Part shown: piece after piece, positions 1-13,437 of the stretch | Layout of the letters: every line of letters begins with the position of its first letter | Position numbering within the stretch: the first letter of the stretch is position 1 | Assembly (NCBI GenBank): GCA_051530055.1 | Contig: CM121343.1 | Location: 6,758,001 to 6,822,000, forward strand | From: Neoechinorhynchus agilis | Taxonomy: Eukaryota; Acanthocephala | Length of the DNA stretch: 64,000 bases | Direction of reading: 5' to 3' | The notes under the pieces: model-generated | The model's database searches: none | What the model saw: only the letters and a program-made list of their open reading frames with translations | What the model was told of the DNA's origin: nothing | Made by a program: the position numbers and the translations under genes

Positions 1-3000
1 AAGTTACAAGGACAGATTCTATAAAAAATCCGGCAGATCACTTAATTAATCCTATCGAATGCTCAACCAAAACAAGCATACAGGAAAACGGTGATGGATT
101 CAGTATGCATGAATACGTAGCCGGTCAAAATGGTTCCATTGGTTCTCATATCAATACCATTAATATGACCACGGATTCACCATTACTTCATGGACAATCT
201 TTAAAGATTTCATATGTACAGGCGGCGGTTCAAACGGGGTGTATTCAAAAGTCTAATGAACGGATAGCAGCCCGTAACATTGGATCACATATCCCGACCG
301 AAGCTCAGTCTAGTAAACAAGCGCAAGGCAGTGAAAATGAAGTTCTTCGGTCAAATAGACGTTTCGTTTCGACCGAAACGCAAACTCAAATCGTTCATAT
401 AGATTGTACGGACCAATTTGCGGAGTGCACCGAGAAAAAACATACTCCGATTGAGCTTCGAACTACGAATCAAGCGCAAATCACTACTTCGAAAACGTCC
501 GTGCCTGTGGATATCAGTTTATATGATTGTAACGATTTGCCGACTGAAACCCATGTACAGTATAATTCTTTACCTCAGTTAACTAATAGTTCAGCAGAAG
601 CTTCTGAAATCCATCCGCGAACTAATCGGCTCCCTATTGAGTCTATTTTGAGCATAGGTAAAATTCATCAGAAGCAACATAAAATGGAAACAATGCATAG
701 TGGTGGAAATGCTGAAAGTATCGATGATGATATTAATAAATTAAAAAATAAAGTGAACACTAGAAGATTAGAAGTTGTGGGTAATCAATCACCACTTTCA
801 GGAATACACTCGATCGACAGCGCCAAAAAGTTTGAAACTAACATAGTCATATCCAATAATGAGTTTGTTCCCGATGTGTCACGTCCATCTTCAATTATGG
901 TTCCGATAACTAAAGACTTTACGAAAGGTCACGTTTCGAGAAATTCGTTGGCCGACATGGTAGATAACGTTACAGAGGATCGATCAAATTCTCAATGTAT
1001 TCCTATCGATATTCAAGTGGCGGAATATTCTCCGGAGCGATTGCGCGACGATGCGCGGAGTTCACCATTTTCAAGTCAAATGAATAGAATATCCACTGTG
1101 AGTGATTCCTCATGCAATTGTTTGGGAACAAGACCGCCGAGCGTCTCTGAATTATCGAACGTTCAATTCAAATCGACAGGGTCTGAAAGAGTATCCGGTT
1201 CCAGGGATACTCACTGTAAAGATAGAAAGGAACCTCTGTTGCGTAATGACGGCGTCCAGGCTGTGTCGTTTGAGAAAGATGACTTTAACGCGTTTCCGAT
1301 TTTAATCAAGCCACAACCGAGGGTCATCGACAGCAGCAACAACCGCCTTCAATACATAAAGGATGAGTCTGATTGCTTCAATGGTAGATCACGTTCAGTT
1401 CAAACTCAATGCCCAGACTTAACAGAGACCTTACCGCTGAATATCATTAGAATTAGTCAATATGGAAGTCAAGTCGCTTCCGAACCAGAGCAACACTTTG
1501 TTGTATCGTCAATTGAACACGTGAGTAATATTCGAGATGCTCCGTGCATTACCCACAATACACAAGATTTGAACTTCGAACCCACATTTGCTAAATATCG
1601 GGCATCGTGGGTCTCAAATGCACCTGACTCGAATTTTCCTGTAGAGGCTCCAGTGGATCCTGCCACGTATGATCTTGAGGATCCGCGGTTGGAAAGAGAG
1701 GAAATCAACTTAAACACTCATCCTTGCTCACTAGCGAATCAAGAATCACCGATTGTTCAGTTGTCAACTGAGATCGATGGTATTTCATGTTCAAATCAAT
1801 CTTCACATTGGACAGAAACCCATCTTCGTCCACTTGAATCACAAGGAATCCAATTGCCAGTGGTGTATCTAAAAGACGAAACCAAAAATACGGAGGCAAC
1901 TAAATTTAGTGATCAAGATGTTCTAAGAGCGTCTTTCTTAAATCAATCAATAAAGAATGATATAATTGCTCACCACCAAGCATCCAGACCCTGTTGCTTC
2001 CATGCTACACATCATAGTGAAAAAGACCACAACGTAAGACAGGAAAAGCATCCACTTGGTATACAAAGCATACATATGAACAATGGGATGAGCAATGATT
2101 CCCGTGAACTAGAGTCATTGCCACCAATAATCAGCAGTGAAAGTGCTGATTATATTGGTAAATTAGGACATGGATTAGAGCGCAATATGAACGTCGTCGG
2201 ACAGACTGGAGTTGGCGATCAATACATTATGTCTGAACGCGGAATCGCTCAAAAGTTCGGAACAATAACTCACAGCGATCGTGACAGTCATTGTGTTAGA
2301 AGGCAAGCTCAAACTTTGAAAGTTCCGTCCATTACGCTACAGCATTGTATGGCTCAGCAGATTCCATTCAACTATGGAAGATCTAATGAGCGTGGAAGCG
2401 AAAGTTGTGCACAAAGTGAACATGAGTTGCCGCCGATTTCGTCTTTGACTTTTAACGATCGAGTGAATAAACCGTTCTTGTCCACTAACCCATTGTCGAC
2501 GGCCGTTATCTACTCTTACTCAGGCTGCTCCAGTGAAGTTAATACATGCTCCCATAATCACATCTTACCGAATTATATACGAAGATTACCATGTCTAAGC
2601 ACCGGTCGTGAAAATAGTGCTTTCCATTCTGTGGGTCATAGAATCGGATCTAACCTTACTACTCCAAACCTGAACCCAACTGGGCCTTTTGATTGTCAAG
2701 CGTGCCAAAATTATTCGGATCAACCGATTTTGGATGACTCAGAAAATGAAGTTGGTATGTGTTCCGAGAAGAAGATGAAATTTACGCTTTCCAAATCACA
2801 ACAGTCTGTGCCGTGTGCAACTCAGTATCTAAACACTCGCAATACCCATCAAAATAGAAGCTTAGAATCTTGCCCATGTGTATTGGACAAAAATGAGTTT
2901 TCACGAAATCCGTTCGTTGTGCCGACCGGCGAAAAATCCGACTTCCAATTAGTGTTCCATAACACGTATCCGTTTGATAAGGACCTGATTCCTGGAAAGA

Positions 3001-6000
3001 ACAATGAACCGGTAGCTCGGTTTTCGACATTAAAACGATGCCCATCGAATAATCGTGAAGATTGTTTCGAGGAAAAGCAATACAGTAAAAACGATTCCGA
3101 AAGCAGGGCTGCGTCGATTCAATTTATTGGTACCGAGAAACAAATAAGCGATCAACTTACACGTGATAAGCCGTTAGTTAACGTCGACGGTACATTTGAA
3201 AAATACGTAGCACCAAAGTGTTCAATGTCACGTTCGAATTGTAACGTGAGTGCTTGTAGTGTTTGTCAACACTTTGGCCACCAGGATACTGGATGCAGTA
3301 AGCACGGTGGACACTTAGCATTTATACCCGTGTTTATTCCGTTTACTGAGACGGGTTCTAATTCAAACGTTATCCTCACGGAATGGCCTGAGTTAAGAAG
3401 CGTTTATTTACCGACGGATCAAGTACGAGACCGGCTGGCTGGAAGCAGTGAAGAAATAAAAGCAGAAAGTGATTTAAAGGTTCATTTGCTTACTCACAAA
3501 CTTAGACACCGCGATGAGAAATTGGGATCTAATAACGTTAATACTCAGTTTGTTTGTCGCTGCAAAGGCAACGAGGAAGATCGATGTGCCCGTTCTGTTC
3601 CACGAACAATTCATCTAGTGGATAATGAAATTATACTAGATGAAGACACGTCGCGAGCAATTGATCATCCCTTAATCAGACCTATGAATCCGGATGCTGC
3701 TGCAGACGAGCAGTTATATTCGCAAATTTCGACTAAACGTGATACCGCGAGTAAAATAAACGGTTCAACTTGCGCTAACAAATACGTAGATAAAGGAACG
3801 TCTCCCTACGAATACACCTCAAATGGAACACCATTGGACGTTGCGGATAATTTAAATCCGAATTCTAATGACATGGAAAACTTTACTTCCTCCTTCGAAC
3901 CAACGGAATCACATAAGCTAACGTCGTCATCTCTAATGAACACCTTGATTCCGAAAAACGAAGATGCTCTCCAACTTGTTAACCGAAAAATAAGTGAACC
4001 ACAAAGTACTGAGTTGTTACACTGGGATGCTGAAGCTAATAGCGTGAACGATAAAGCAGTAGGGACATCGGATGAATTACCAGTTCAACAAAAGGCTCAA
4101 TTAACCCACGTTCCTCCGAAACAAATTGCGACCGATTGTCAATTTACGCAAACGGACCTCGAATGGACACCAGTTCAAAGTCAACAGGACGGGAACTGTT
4201 CACTTGGTAGACAACGGAAGTTCGTCAATGTACCACCACACATCGATGCAAACGAACAACCTGAACGTCCATCTGGCCGTTTCGTTCAAACAGACGATTA
4301 CTTATCCGAATCTAGCGAGCATGGTTTATTAAAAAGGCAGATCGAATTGACGAGACAACTCCCAATACTTTCAACTGATGAATTTTCAAGGCGTAATTCA
4401 GAAGATGTACACCTAATGATGGCTCCAACATTGAGGTGTTCCGCTTGTCGGAGTACAAATTGTGATGATCATTTCACTGACCAACATTCGATAGATAATG
4501 CCGTGATTCCATTTGTGAGCACAAGTATTGAAAATGTGACGGGCGCTTAGGATCATAACTTCGTCATAGCTTCATGGCCTCCCCTGTATTGATTTTTAAT
4601 ATCTTTTTTCATTGGGTAAATTACGTCCAAATGGAAGCCGCTATCTCTGGAAAGTTTAAATTCAGCTGAATGCTAATAGGCATTTTCTGCTTATTGTAGA
4701 AGCTATTAAAGTTTAATTAATCGTTAATCGTGAGAATTCCCGTGTGAAGCATGATAAAGAATAGAAAACTTGATTTATTGTTGTTTTTTTGCCAATAGAG
4801 TTCTATCACGAAACGATACTTGTGCCGCATATGTTACTGTTACCTTCGGAACCTAAGCAGGAGGATACGCAAAGATCATCGGTAGTAAATTGTCCGTTAT
4901 CTATAGATAAACAAACGTCAATTGATTGCGATCTCCATAGAGCACCACTACAACCATTAATGTGGCAGCAATGGTTAAATGTACACCGATCATCTGATTC
5001 AGGAATGGGAATCTCCACGCGTGGTCATCATCATGGCTGTACTAGCGAAATAATTGATCATCCGATAGATCGCACGATTCTACAGCATTCATCGAAACCG
5101 GTCGATACTGATAACCGCGGTGAACGCTTGGTACGCTGCGCTGAACATCTATCCGAGGTTGCTGATAGACTCATTAACTTTCTAATAAGCAACAAAGACG
5201 TTCCTGTTGATTCAACAGCTTCAACTGGCTACCCATTGGTCGATCGAGGAGTACTGGCTAAAAATGAGCATCATTGTCTCAGTTCTAATAATACCAAACA
5301 TGTACAAACCGACAATAATGAGCAATCAATGATTCATGTTAGCTCAATTGAGAATTCGACCCAAACTCATGTACCATCAAGTGATGGAGCATTTAAAAGA
5401 TACGAGTGTCCGCCGCTCAAGGAACCGTTTTTGGTGAAATGTCGGCAATGTTGTGGTAACCGTGAACGCGTTCGGTATTCATTACAGTTCTCACCTCAAC
5501 CAGTGCACGATTATGGAGGCGGCATGGATGAACCGTTGCATCACGTTCGTACTCATAGGAATGCGAATCATTTAATGAGCGGATTATGTCAAACGCAAGA
5601 CTTTGATTATGCCCGAGAAGCGAATCTCCCGGACTCATTGGACATTTTGCCTAATAAACCACCGATCAGGATTCTAAAATGTCTCGAGCAGCCGCCACCT
5701 GCCGATACACATATTAGACCACTCTCAGAACCCACCTACGTACGGGATCGTCGTAGATCGGACTCGAGAATTGGTCGGTGTGAGTCTAATGTATGCTTCG
5801 ATCATTCTGGCTGCAATCACAGAAGGCACCCAAGCAGACATTTCCTGCAACGATTGAAGAAAAGAAGCGAAAATGCGCATCCACTCAGTGGTTTAAGAAC
5901 AACGGCACTACCAAACGCAACCGTCGTCGCCGTTCGGAATTGCGAACCTGTTGCTTCATTTAAACCGCCTATAGTCAAAGGAAAAGAAATTTGTAATCAA

Positions 6001-6090
6001 GGAAAAAGAGTCAACCCTTACAGCGCCGCTGCAATGCATACTAAGTCAAATATTACTCATGATGACAGATATGGCGAAGATGTAGTTTGA
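1..6090 (+). CDS. Large unrecognised protein with repeated TQT/VQTD motifs (5' partial, two exons)
   Basis: The reading frame is open from base 3 of the window, so the protein starts upstream; the first internal Met is at 105. It runs to a stop at 4550. A second open stretch, 4789-6090, has no ATG at its left end and follows a T-rich tract ending in AG, so I read it as the next exon. A donor-like GTGAGC at 4515 and an AG ending at 4800 join in phase 0, giving an intron of about 286 bp (inferred). The product would exceed 1,900 residues, is hydrophilic and Ser/Asn/His/Cys rich, and shows no domain or membrane segment I recognise. It repeats short motifs such as ETQTQI, SVQTQC, FTQTDL, FVQTDD, HVQTDN and STQTHV, which resemble the TQT anchor of dynein light chain LC8 ligands. 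The C-terminus is EDVV. An AATAAA lies near 6505. A scaffold role is inference only. Confidence 0.6.
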
Positions 6091-7186
6091 ATTTCGCTTT
6101 AAAGCAGTACCGAGATACTACGTCAGACTTTATTGTGAATACTATTGAATCGTATACCCCTGCCACTATTTAAAATATTCCGAATGCTTTGCATTTATCA
6201 GCAAAACGAAAAAGGGCGGGTTATCGATCTGTACATCAATCACATCACCAATAACGTGACTTTTACAACGAAAAAAAAATTTATAATTGGAAAATCGTTA
6301 TAGCGTTTTTGATCCTTTGAATTTGCATTCGAGGTGTCTAAATCGCCTTAAAACCGATCAACGCCCGATTTAGCTACAGAGGTAAGAGTTTTAAGATCGC
6401 ATTTCTTGAAAGAACAGCGGTCCGATAGGTACAGCACAACCGATGTTTCTGTGAGCAACTCAAGATATTTTCATTCACAAAAACATCCCACTCATCCATG
6501 GCCCCAAATAAATTTAGTAAATTGTTTTTACGAATTCTATCACACTTACATGATATATTCTTAAATACCAACACTGTTTTTATCAATCATTTATTTTGAC
6601 TTGTGGTGAATTGCTCGGCTAAAATTCTATTATTCGCGAAATATTTCGAAAGAGGAAACTTCGAATTTTTAAATATATGAGTTAGCCAAATATTTCGCGA
6701 ATAATCAAATGATTTTTAACCGAACGATGGATTTTCTCTCGATATGATTAATCATGTTATATTTCTAAACAAATTAAGGTTATTCATTTCAATTATCCTA
6801 TCATCTGCGCCGATGATATTTTCTTATTTTGTGTGACTGGTTCTAAAGACCGTTTAATTAGCAAGATTTTAGGATATGTCAACGATTCATTTTAGGGTCC
6901 TAAGGAAGCCAACTTAATAATTAATCTCAATAAAATATTTATTATTCCAAGATTGTTCTCACACATTTGGAACAAGTTTTGTTTTTAAATGGACATTCAG
7001 CCGGGCTATTGCACCTTGAAAATAAAGTTTCGGTCGTCGATCAGCTTCTGTATTGAGATGGCAAACAAGATGGAAGGAAAAAAAGGCAACTGGAGTCTTA
7101 CTATCCCAACATTGAACCTCCATCCTACACAAGCTCGGGGCCGAAATCGGATTACTTCCCACGGACATGACGCACTCGGGCTTGTG
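6091..7186. other. Intergenic spacer with a small hairpin and a shared 36-bp segment
   Basis: I see no gene here. It holds the presumed 3' UTR of the preceding gene with an AATAAA near 6505. Arms at 6630-6646 and 6688-6704 form a 17-bp inverted repeat containing CGCGAAATATTTCG, related to the hairpin elements elsewhere in the window. A segment at 7010-7045 (core AAATAAAGTTTCGGTCGTCG) recurs almost exactly at 31411-31446; both lie shortly left of a copy of the 223-aa ORF repeat. Confidence 0.5.
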
Positions 7187-8017
7187 TGTTGGAGCGAAAT
7201 GGCACAGCATTGACACCCCCGAATAAATGCATCTTTAAAAAACATCGGCGGTCAAATGTAATTTATTTAAGAAATCAGTCTATGCTCTTTATAATATGCT
7301 CGTGTTTTCCGAATAAATAAATAACTATTTTGTGCAAAATCTTGTTGTATTGATTTTGTGGAATATCGACCAGTTTTTCACATAGACATTTAAGAGTAAA
7401 TGCAAATAGTGAGTCACCTTTCTCGTGGTGGGCATTCGTCAACGACGGCTTTGGTAAATTACAAATTTCGTAGACCACTGCTGAACGGTCGGTTAAAGGT
7501 TGAGAGAAAACGGGAGTTTTTGTATCCGACAATTCGGTTTCGGGCACTGGATCAGTTGAAACATTATTCGGATTCGTCGATTGTGGTATGGTAGAGTCTA
7601 ACGTCTTCAAATTACTTTTATCGATACTCTTCTTAACAACGGTTTTTTTGAGTTTTTTGTTCGTCTTTTTCCGCTGCAAACCTTTTGCTTCGACAACGAG
7701 CTCCTTTGATTCCTTTAATTTACCACTTTGATCATCGTTACATTTTACCAATGCTGATTTTGGTGTTCTAAGATTCTTAGGAAGTCTACAGGAACATGTG
7801 CACGAGTAGCACTTCTTATTTCCAATGTTGCTTATTTCCGTCTCGGTTGAACTATCGATTCGTTTATCCATATTTGCTAACCAAGTAAAAGTAGGTTTAA
7901 GTGGTTTTTGTTTCCATGGCAACACTGAATTGTTGATTTCACCCATTTTTTGAGTGAAAAGTGAGAATTAGTTACAAGATTGATCATTTTTTAACTCAAA
8001 AATTTCAATATTTTCTT
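7187..8017 (-). repeat. 223-aa ORF repeat, copy A
   Basis: First of three near-identical copies (others start at 13436 and 31694). All begin at TGTTGGAGCGAA on the + strand. Copy A loses similarity to the others just after TTTCAATATTTTCTT, about 8017, whereas copies B and C share a further 100 bp or so. By eye only scattered single-base differences separate the copies, so the duplications are recent. No terminal repeat or clear target duplication was found. Confidence 0.8.
7275..7946 (-). CDS. Unrecognised 223-aa protein carried by repeat copy A
   Basis: An uninterrupted frame from ATG to TAG. The product is lysine-rich in the middle (KKTNKKLKKTVVKKS) and has a Cys cluster, CYSCTCSC, near residue 47 that could bind metal. 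The C-terminal third (LCEKLVDIPQNQYNKILHKI) looks helical. An AATAAA lies about ten bases past the stop. The encoded protein is identical in all three copies; copy A differs from B and C by one synonymous base within the frame near the start codon. I do not recognise the family. It could be a mobile-element accessory gene or a host gene captured by a repeat. Whether it is expressed cannot be told. Confidence 0.5.
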   Translation of the reverse strand: MGEINNSVLPWKQKPLKPTFTWLANMDKRIDSSTETEISNIGNKKCYSCTCSCRLPKNLRTPKSALVKCNDDQSGKLKESKELVVEAKGLQRKKTNKKLKKTVVKKSIDKSNLKTLDSTIPQSTNPNNVSTDPVPETELSDTKTPVFSQPLTDRSAVVYEICNLPKPSLTNAHHEKGDSLFAFTLKCLCEKLVDIPQNQYNKILHKIVIYLFGKHEHIIKSID

Positions 8018-8157
8018 GTGAACAGCACATCATCCAAAAATAGCGGGGATAAATCTGGCTCGGGAAAGATGCGCTCCTTTTTCAAATCATCCAGGAAAAT
8101 CATTATCTAGATGAGAGCAAGGGAGTTTTTCCATTGACAGCCAACGGAGTTGACTAT

Positions 8158-11100
8158 TGTTACCGATGAAGTTGACGTCACCAATGTCAGTATTGATTTG
8201 CGTGTTCGCGCGTAGGTTGTGTGTGTGGTGTGAGTTGTTGTTCCGGAAAAGAATAATAGAAAAGTGTCATGGAGTGACCCGCACCCGAAGATAAGAAGAT
8301 AACAATTGGCGACGAGGAATCAAAGGACAAGGATTTGATCGAATTGGTCGAGATGCAGATGATCAATCGATTGTTGGAAGACCGAAAGGTGAATGATTAA
8401 TCAGAATTAGCGGTACCAGCATTCAAGGAATGCGATCGAGAAAAACGACCATGGGCAGAGTACGTGGATTAACTAAACGAGCATTTCTCGGTAAATGGTG
8501 TCGAAAGGGTAGAACAAAAGCGATCGTGCATACTGGCATGGATGGGAGCGGCTTCGTTCACTTTGCTGAAGAAGGTGACTGTAGCCCGACAGTCTGAATC
8601 GATTATAAACACGTTTGATTAATGTAAGAAAAGCACGATCCACACACTTGCCAGCATCTATCTTTGCTGAAGGTGTCTGGATGACGGATGTTGAAGGCAG
8701 GGGAGGTGGGACTTGTTTTCGAAGGAGTGTTAATGTTCGATCGGAGGCTTCATAAAGGAGATGACCGATTGGGAGTCTTTCCTTGTTCTCCGGTTATTAA
8801 GGAAAGATTGGGCTTGGGGGAGGAAAGATTTTTGGTAGAGGGAGGTACGAGCGGGGGGGATGAAAACGGATGTTTACGAGGGACGAGTATTTAGAGATGA
8901 AGGAAGAAAATCGTGGAGGGGGTAGAATACGGAGGGCGCTTTTGGACAAAATGGAGTGGAGGTGGACGTCGAGGGGAGGGAGTGAAGTCCCGCATATTCT
9001 CGCTGCTCTCTTGTGGAAGGTCCCGAGGGAATGTAGAGCATTGACGGATAGGACGAGGAAAGTGGGGAAAGCGTTTGTAAGGATAGGAAGGACGGCAGAG
9101 AGATAAAAGTGGGCAAGGTGTTTAGGGGATACGCCGAGACGCCGGGGGAGTTTGAGGAGGTAAAGACGAGGGTTTGCTTTAGAGAGTGTAAATGAAATGC
9201 GGGCATCACATTTAAGGTATTCTTGGAAAGTCAGGCCCAGTACTCGAAGAGAAGAGGAGCGTTGGATTGGGAGAAGGAGAGACGCGGGGACAAGATTGGA
9301 TTTGGAAATGTGGAGGACAAGCTCAAAATATTTGGCTAAATTTAGGGAGAGGTTTAGGGTTGAGAGCGAGGAAATGAGATGGTTGATCTTGTCCATGGTT
9401 GTGGAGAGGAATGGAGATGCGATGGTAATGACTGTGAGGTCATCTCTATAAAGAAAATGGCGCCTTGGGGAACCCCTTTAAATATGGGCAGAGAAGAGGA
9501 ACAAGAAGTTCCACATTGGATATATTGTTCGCGTTTGGGTACGAAAGAGGAAATCCAAGCGAGTTGCCAAGTTGGTAGGCTAAAGGAAGCACATGAATGA
9601 GGAGAAGGGAGTGATCTGACGGACGGTTGATGCTGGACTGGAATCTAAGCTGCGCATAAGCCTATTGTTGATGCAGAGGAGGGCATCAGATCAAGAGTAG
9701 TTGGGACGGAAAGCGAATTTCCGGGATGATGATACGAATGGCCCAATCGGGGACAGTCGAATTAGGGGAAGAATGGCGGGGCAGGCGCTTAAGGATACCT
9801 AGGATTTCGAGAGGGGAAATTAAGGAAGGGCCTGTATGAATGGACGGGTCAAAAAGTGGGGAGGGAGATTGGGACAATTGATGGGAGGTTTGGGAATGAC
9901 AGAGGTTTTTATTCATAGAGTTAAGGACTGGGAGGAGATCAGATTTGGGGAGAGATGCGAAGGGGGTGGATCTAATAAGACCAGTGACATTTTAGGGGTG
10001 ATTTGAGTGTAGGGGCCATAAGGGTGGGAACTGTGCATGCGGGATGAACTCGGGGGGAAAGAGGATATTGGGAGTTGAAGAGGTGGTGGTAAGACGTGAG
10101 GTAGCGTGCGCGTCCAAGGTATTTTTCGCTTCTGAGGGGCGAAGCGAAAATTTCCATATTTGATTGGGTGCGAATTAGTGGTTTTAGGAAGATGAGAGAC
10201 GAGTGGAGGCAAGGATGAGAGGGGTTTAGGAGGAGTTAGTTTACGAGGCGAGGGATGCTTAATGTAGTCGTTGAAGGATGGTAGGGGCGTGAACTTTTTA
10301 CAGGAAAATCGAAGTCCAGGAGAGAAAGTGGAAGGTTTTTATGGGGCTGACGTTGAAACGTAATTGTAGAAGGATGGGAGGGGTTTATGGTTTTTTCTAG
10401 CAGTACGAGGTGCTAGAGAGGAGGTAGGGGATTTAGATGAGGCCGAGGAGGAGGGGGTTCGGTTTTAATGGTGGAGCAGAGTGAGACTTAGAGTGCAGGG
10501 ACGAGGGAAAAGGAGTATGAGAGATGATAGGAACGGAATTAAGGAGGGGAGAAAATTGTTGAAGAGAATTCGAATTTGAGTGTGGAGAGGAGTCTTGCAG
10601 GACGCTGGCAGCTAAGGGTTGGTGGACACTATTTAAAGAGTGAAGTGAGGGAGAAGAGGAGGTTTGGGGTTAGGAAAATGAAGATGGAAGGGGTTGGGGA
10701 TTAGGGGTTTGGGAGTGGTTAGTGTTTGAGTACTTATTGGGAAAGGGGGAACCGGAGAACGCGGTTTGAGCAAGGCGGCAGTACAGAAACCACGAATAAA
10801 TTTCCTGCCTGCTGCCCAAGTATTTGTGACGAATATTTGAGTTTTAACCGGACAATCGTCCACGTCACAGGGGACGAGCTTGGTGGTTGGGCGCTTTGGC
10901 CTCGGCATTGATTGCAGGTGTTTATGACGGACGAGAGAGGACGTTGACGATTGACGAGAGAGAGAGAACGTTGAGTTGACCGTCATATGTGAAATGCGCG
11001 CTGTCGTAGTCACATTCGCCATCACATTTGCTGATGCGTATCTACAGATGGAAGTGCGCCCTGAAAGTCAAAAGTTTTTAACTATTGCAACCCCTTGGGG

Positions 11101-13437
11101 ACTATCCAAGTACACGAGACTTCCTTTCGGATGTTCGGTAGCATCTCAGATATTCCAAAGATGGATGGACTCGATTTTGAGTGGCATCGATAATGTCGGG
11201 GCATATCTGGACGATATCATAGTGACCGGTGGGACGGTCGAAGAGCATCGAAGTAATTTGGAAATAGTGTTGAAGAGGTTGCGCGATGTGAATGTGAAAC
11301 TGGCGAAGTGTCAATTTTTCAAGAACAAGGTCGAGTTTCTGGGATACACGCTGAGGATCATGAATAGTCCGTCACCATCAAATAAAAAGGAATTGAGAAG
11401 TTTCCTGGGAATGATGAACTATCAAGAGCGTTTCATTCCCGGACTTCAATCAATAGCAGCACCACTCTACGATCTGTTGGCCAACAATGCGAAATGGGTT
11501 TGGTCTAAGAGACAGCAAGAAATGTTTCTCAGATTGAAGGAGACGCTGCAGGATGTCAGGAGTCCACAACCTCATAGAAGAGAATGGCCACTGATACTGG
11601 CTTGCGATGCAAGCGATATCGAAGTGGGCGCTGTATTGTACCACGTGCTGTCGGACGGTCGAAGAAAACCCGTCATGTAGGCTTCTCGTAAATTGTAGAA
11701 AGCAGAGCAGAATTACGCTACTATTGACAAGGAAACGTTGGCAATTATTTTTGGGGTTAAAAGATTCACGCTGTATTTATGCAGACGTCGGTTCCCCATA
11801 CAGACGCATCATAAACCGCTAGAATATATTCTGGGTGCTGATCGCGACTTGACGAGAATGCCGAACAGTCGAGTGGTAAGGTGGGCTCGGCTATTGGGAG
11901 AGTACGATTACATCGTAGAATATGCAAAGGGAAGCGATAATGTTCACGCGGATTGCTTCTCGCGTTTACCCATGCCTTCGTACGAAGACCAGAACACGTT
12001 CTATGACCATGGATGGGCGGATCACACGAGAAGATCTCAACGATTTCCATTTCGCCTAACACCTCATTCGTCTACTGGGGAAGCACCTGCTGTGGCAATG
12101 ATGGGGGGAAAATTAAGAGGAGCTCTAGACCGGATAATGCCTGATAACGAGGACGAGGAGTGAATCGATGAGTACGTGGCTGAGAGGCAGGCTGGCCAGG
12201 ATGTTTGGTTTAGGAGAGATCTTGACAGCAAATGGAAGCGAGGAGAGATAAGAAAACAGAACGGTCCGGTATCGTGCACCGTAGAAGACGAGAATGGAAG
12301 ATGCAAGAGGACGCATGGAAATTTGGTCTGAGATCGAAAGGAGAATGACGATTTGGGACCGACGGGAATTTCGAACAAGGAGGAAGATCATGGACAAGAA
12401 GGATCAGCAGTATTCAATGACGTGGCCGAGGATATGCCACAGTCCAGAGAGGAGGAAATTACTGGTCAACAAAGAGAAATGAAAAGAAGCCTTTAGCAGT
12501 TGCAGTTTTAGACGTCAAGTCAGCGTTTGATCCAAGGGTTGTCTCGCATATATAAATAGAAAAATAGTAATGCACTCGCTTACTAATAGCTTCATTAATG
12601 TTGCAACAAGTACAGGTGCACCCACAGATCCTATGTTTTTTCAAGAGGGGGACAAAACAAGGAGACCCGCTTGAAGAATGCTAATGATACTCGACTGTCG
12701 CAAATTACGCCGGTCAGGCTCTTCCATTTCGAATACCCGTTTTGAATTCGATTTGTAAGTCCTTTTACATCAGGGCTAGTCTCAGTTCCTCACCCAGATG
12801 ATCTACAACACGGGCAGCTGAACTCAGGACGTCCAGATCCGATCAATGTCTCAGAGACTCCTGGGCAATACCCAATAAATGTTTTAGCAGAACCTCAGTA
12901 TACACAGGTCGCTAGCTCTTCGTTGCAATCATCGACAGAAGGTCGCAAAAGTGGAGAGTCGCCAGATGCTCAACTATGGCCGCGGTCCATATGAGCCGGT
13001 CGAATTGATCGAAAGCTCGACTGAAAATATTGCAGCTAGGGAGTTACCAAGAGCTCAATTTAATGAATCTTCTGAGGAGTCAGTTTACAACTTTACTCCG
13101 GGAGCGGTTAAATTGATAGAGAGTACATTGTCAATTCCCACCTTGCATCCTAGATACAGGAAGTTTCTAGAGGGCGAGCGGTCGATCCTCGCGGGCATTA
13201 CCGAATTCGACAGCTTGACGCCCTGTGCGGGAGGTACACAGATTATCTGAAATGCGGCAAGAGATTCGTCCCTAACGCTGAAATTTCGCTGAGATACGGA
13301 GGCTGATGGAAGAGGTAGAGTAAGGAGACCTCCGAAAAGACCGTATGACGACTTTTTAAAAGTAAGGAGGAGATGTTAGCGATGAAGTTGACGTTAAAAA
13401 CGTCAGTATTGATTTGAGTGTTCGCGCGTAGGTTGTG
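8158..13437 (+). mobile_element. Ty3/gypsy-like LTR element, broken, old, with a nested LINE
   Basis: A fossil. The left LTR begins TGTTACCGATGAAG near 8158 and is about 150 bp; a primer-binding-site-like TTGGCGACGAGG follows near 8306. Gag-like sequence lies at 8330-8640, reverse transcriptase of gypsy type (LPFGCSVASQIFQ, YLDDIIV) at 11000-11690, RNase H at about 11700-12000, and an integrase-tail-like stretch (KWKRGEIRKQNGPVS) near 12200. A purine-rich tract precedes the right LTR start at 13374, which is cut short by repeat copy B. Over the roughly 63 bp the two LTRs share they differ at several sites, so the insertion is not young. It is clearly broken, with multiple breaks, and is interrupted at about 8690-10920 by a LINE in the opposite orientation. 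Confidence 0.75.
8690..10920 (-). mobile_element. Degenerate LINE inserted antisense in the gypsy-like element
   Basis: Reading the - strand, 10915-10740 gives a Cys/His-containing N-terminal stretch; 9916-9686 gives the start of a reverse transcriptase (SPLEILGILKRLPRHSSPNS); 9475-9454 gives GVPQGAIF; and 9450-9433 gives the catalytic YRDDL in a different frame. The thumb region follows in one open frame ending at 8797 (LRVLGLTFQEYL, LPRRLGVSPKH, HKRAARICG). This order is typical of non-LTR retrotransposon polymerases. At least one frame change lies between the GVPQG and YRDD motifs, and I found no endonuclease domain, so this copy is inactive. Base composition is unusually G-rich on the + strand compared with the surrounding AT-rich DNA. 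End points are approximate. Confidence 0.7.
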
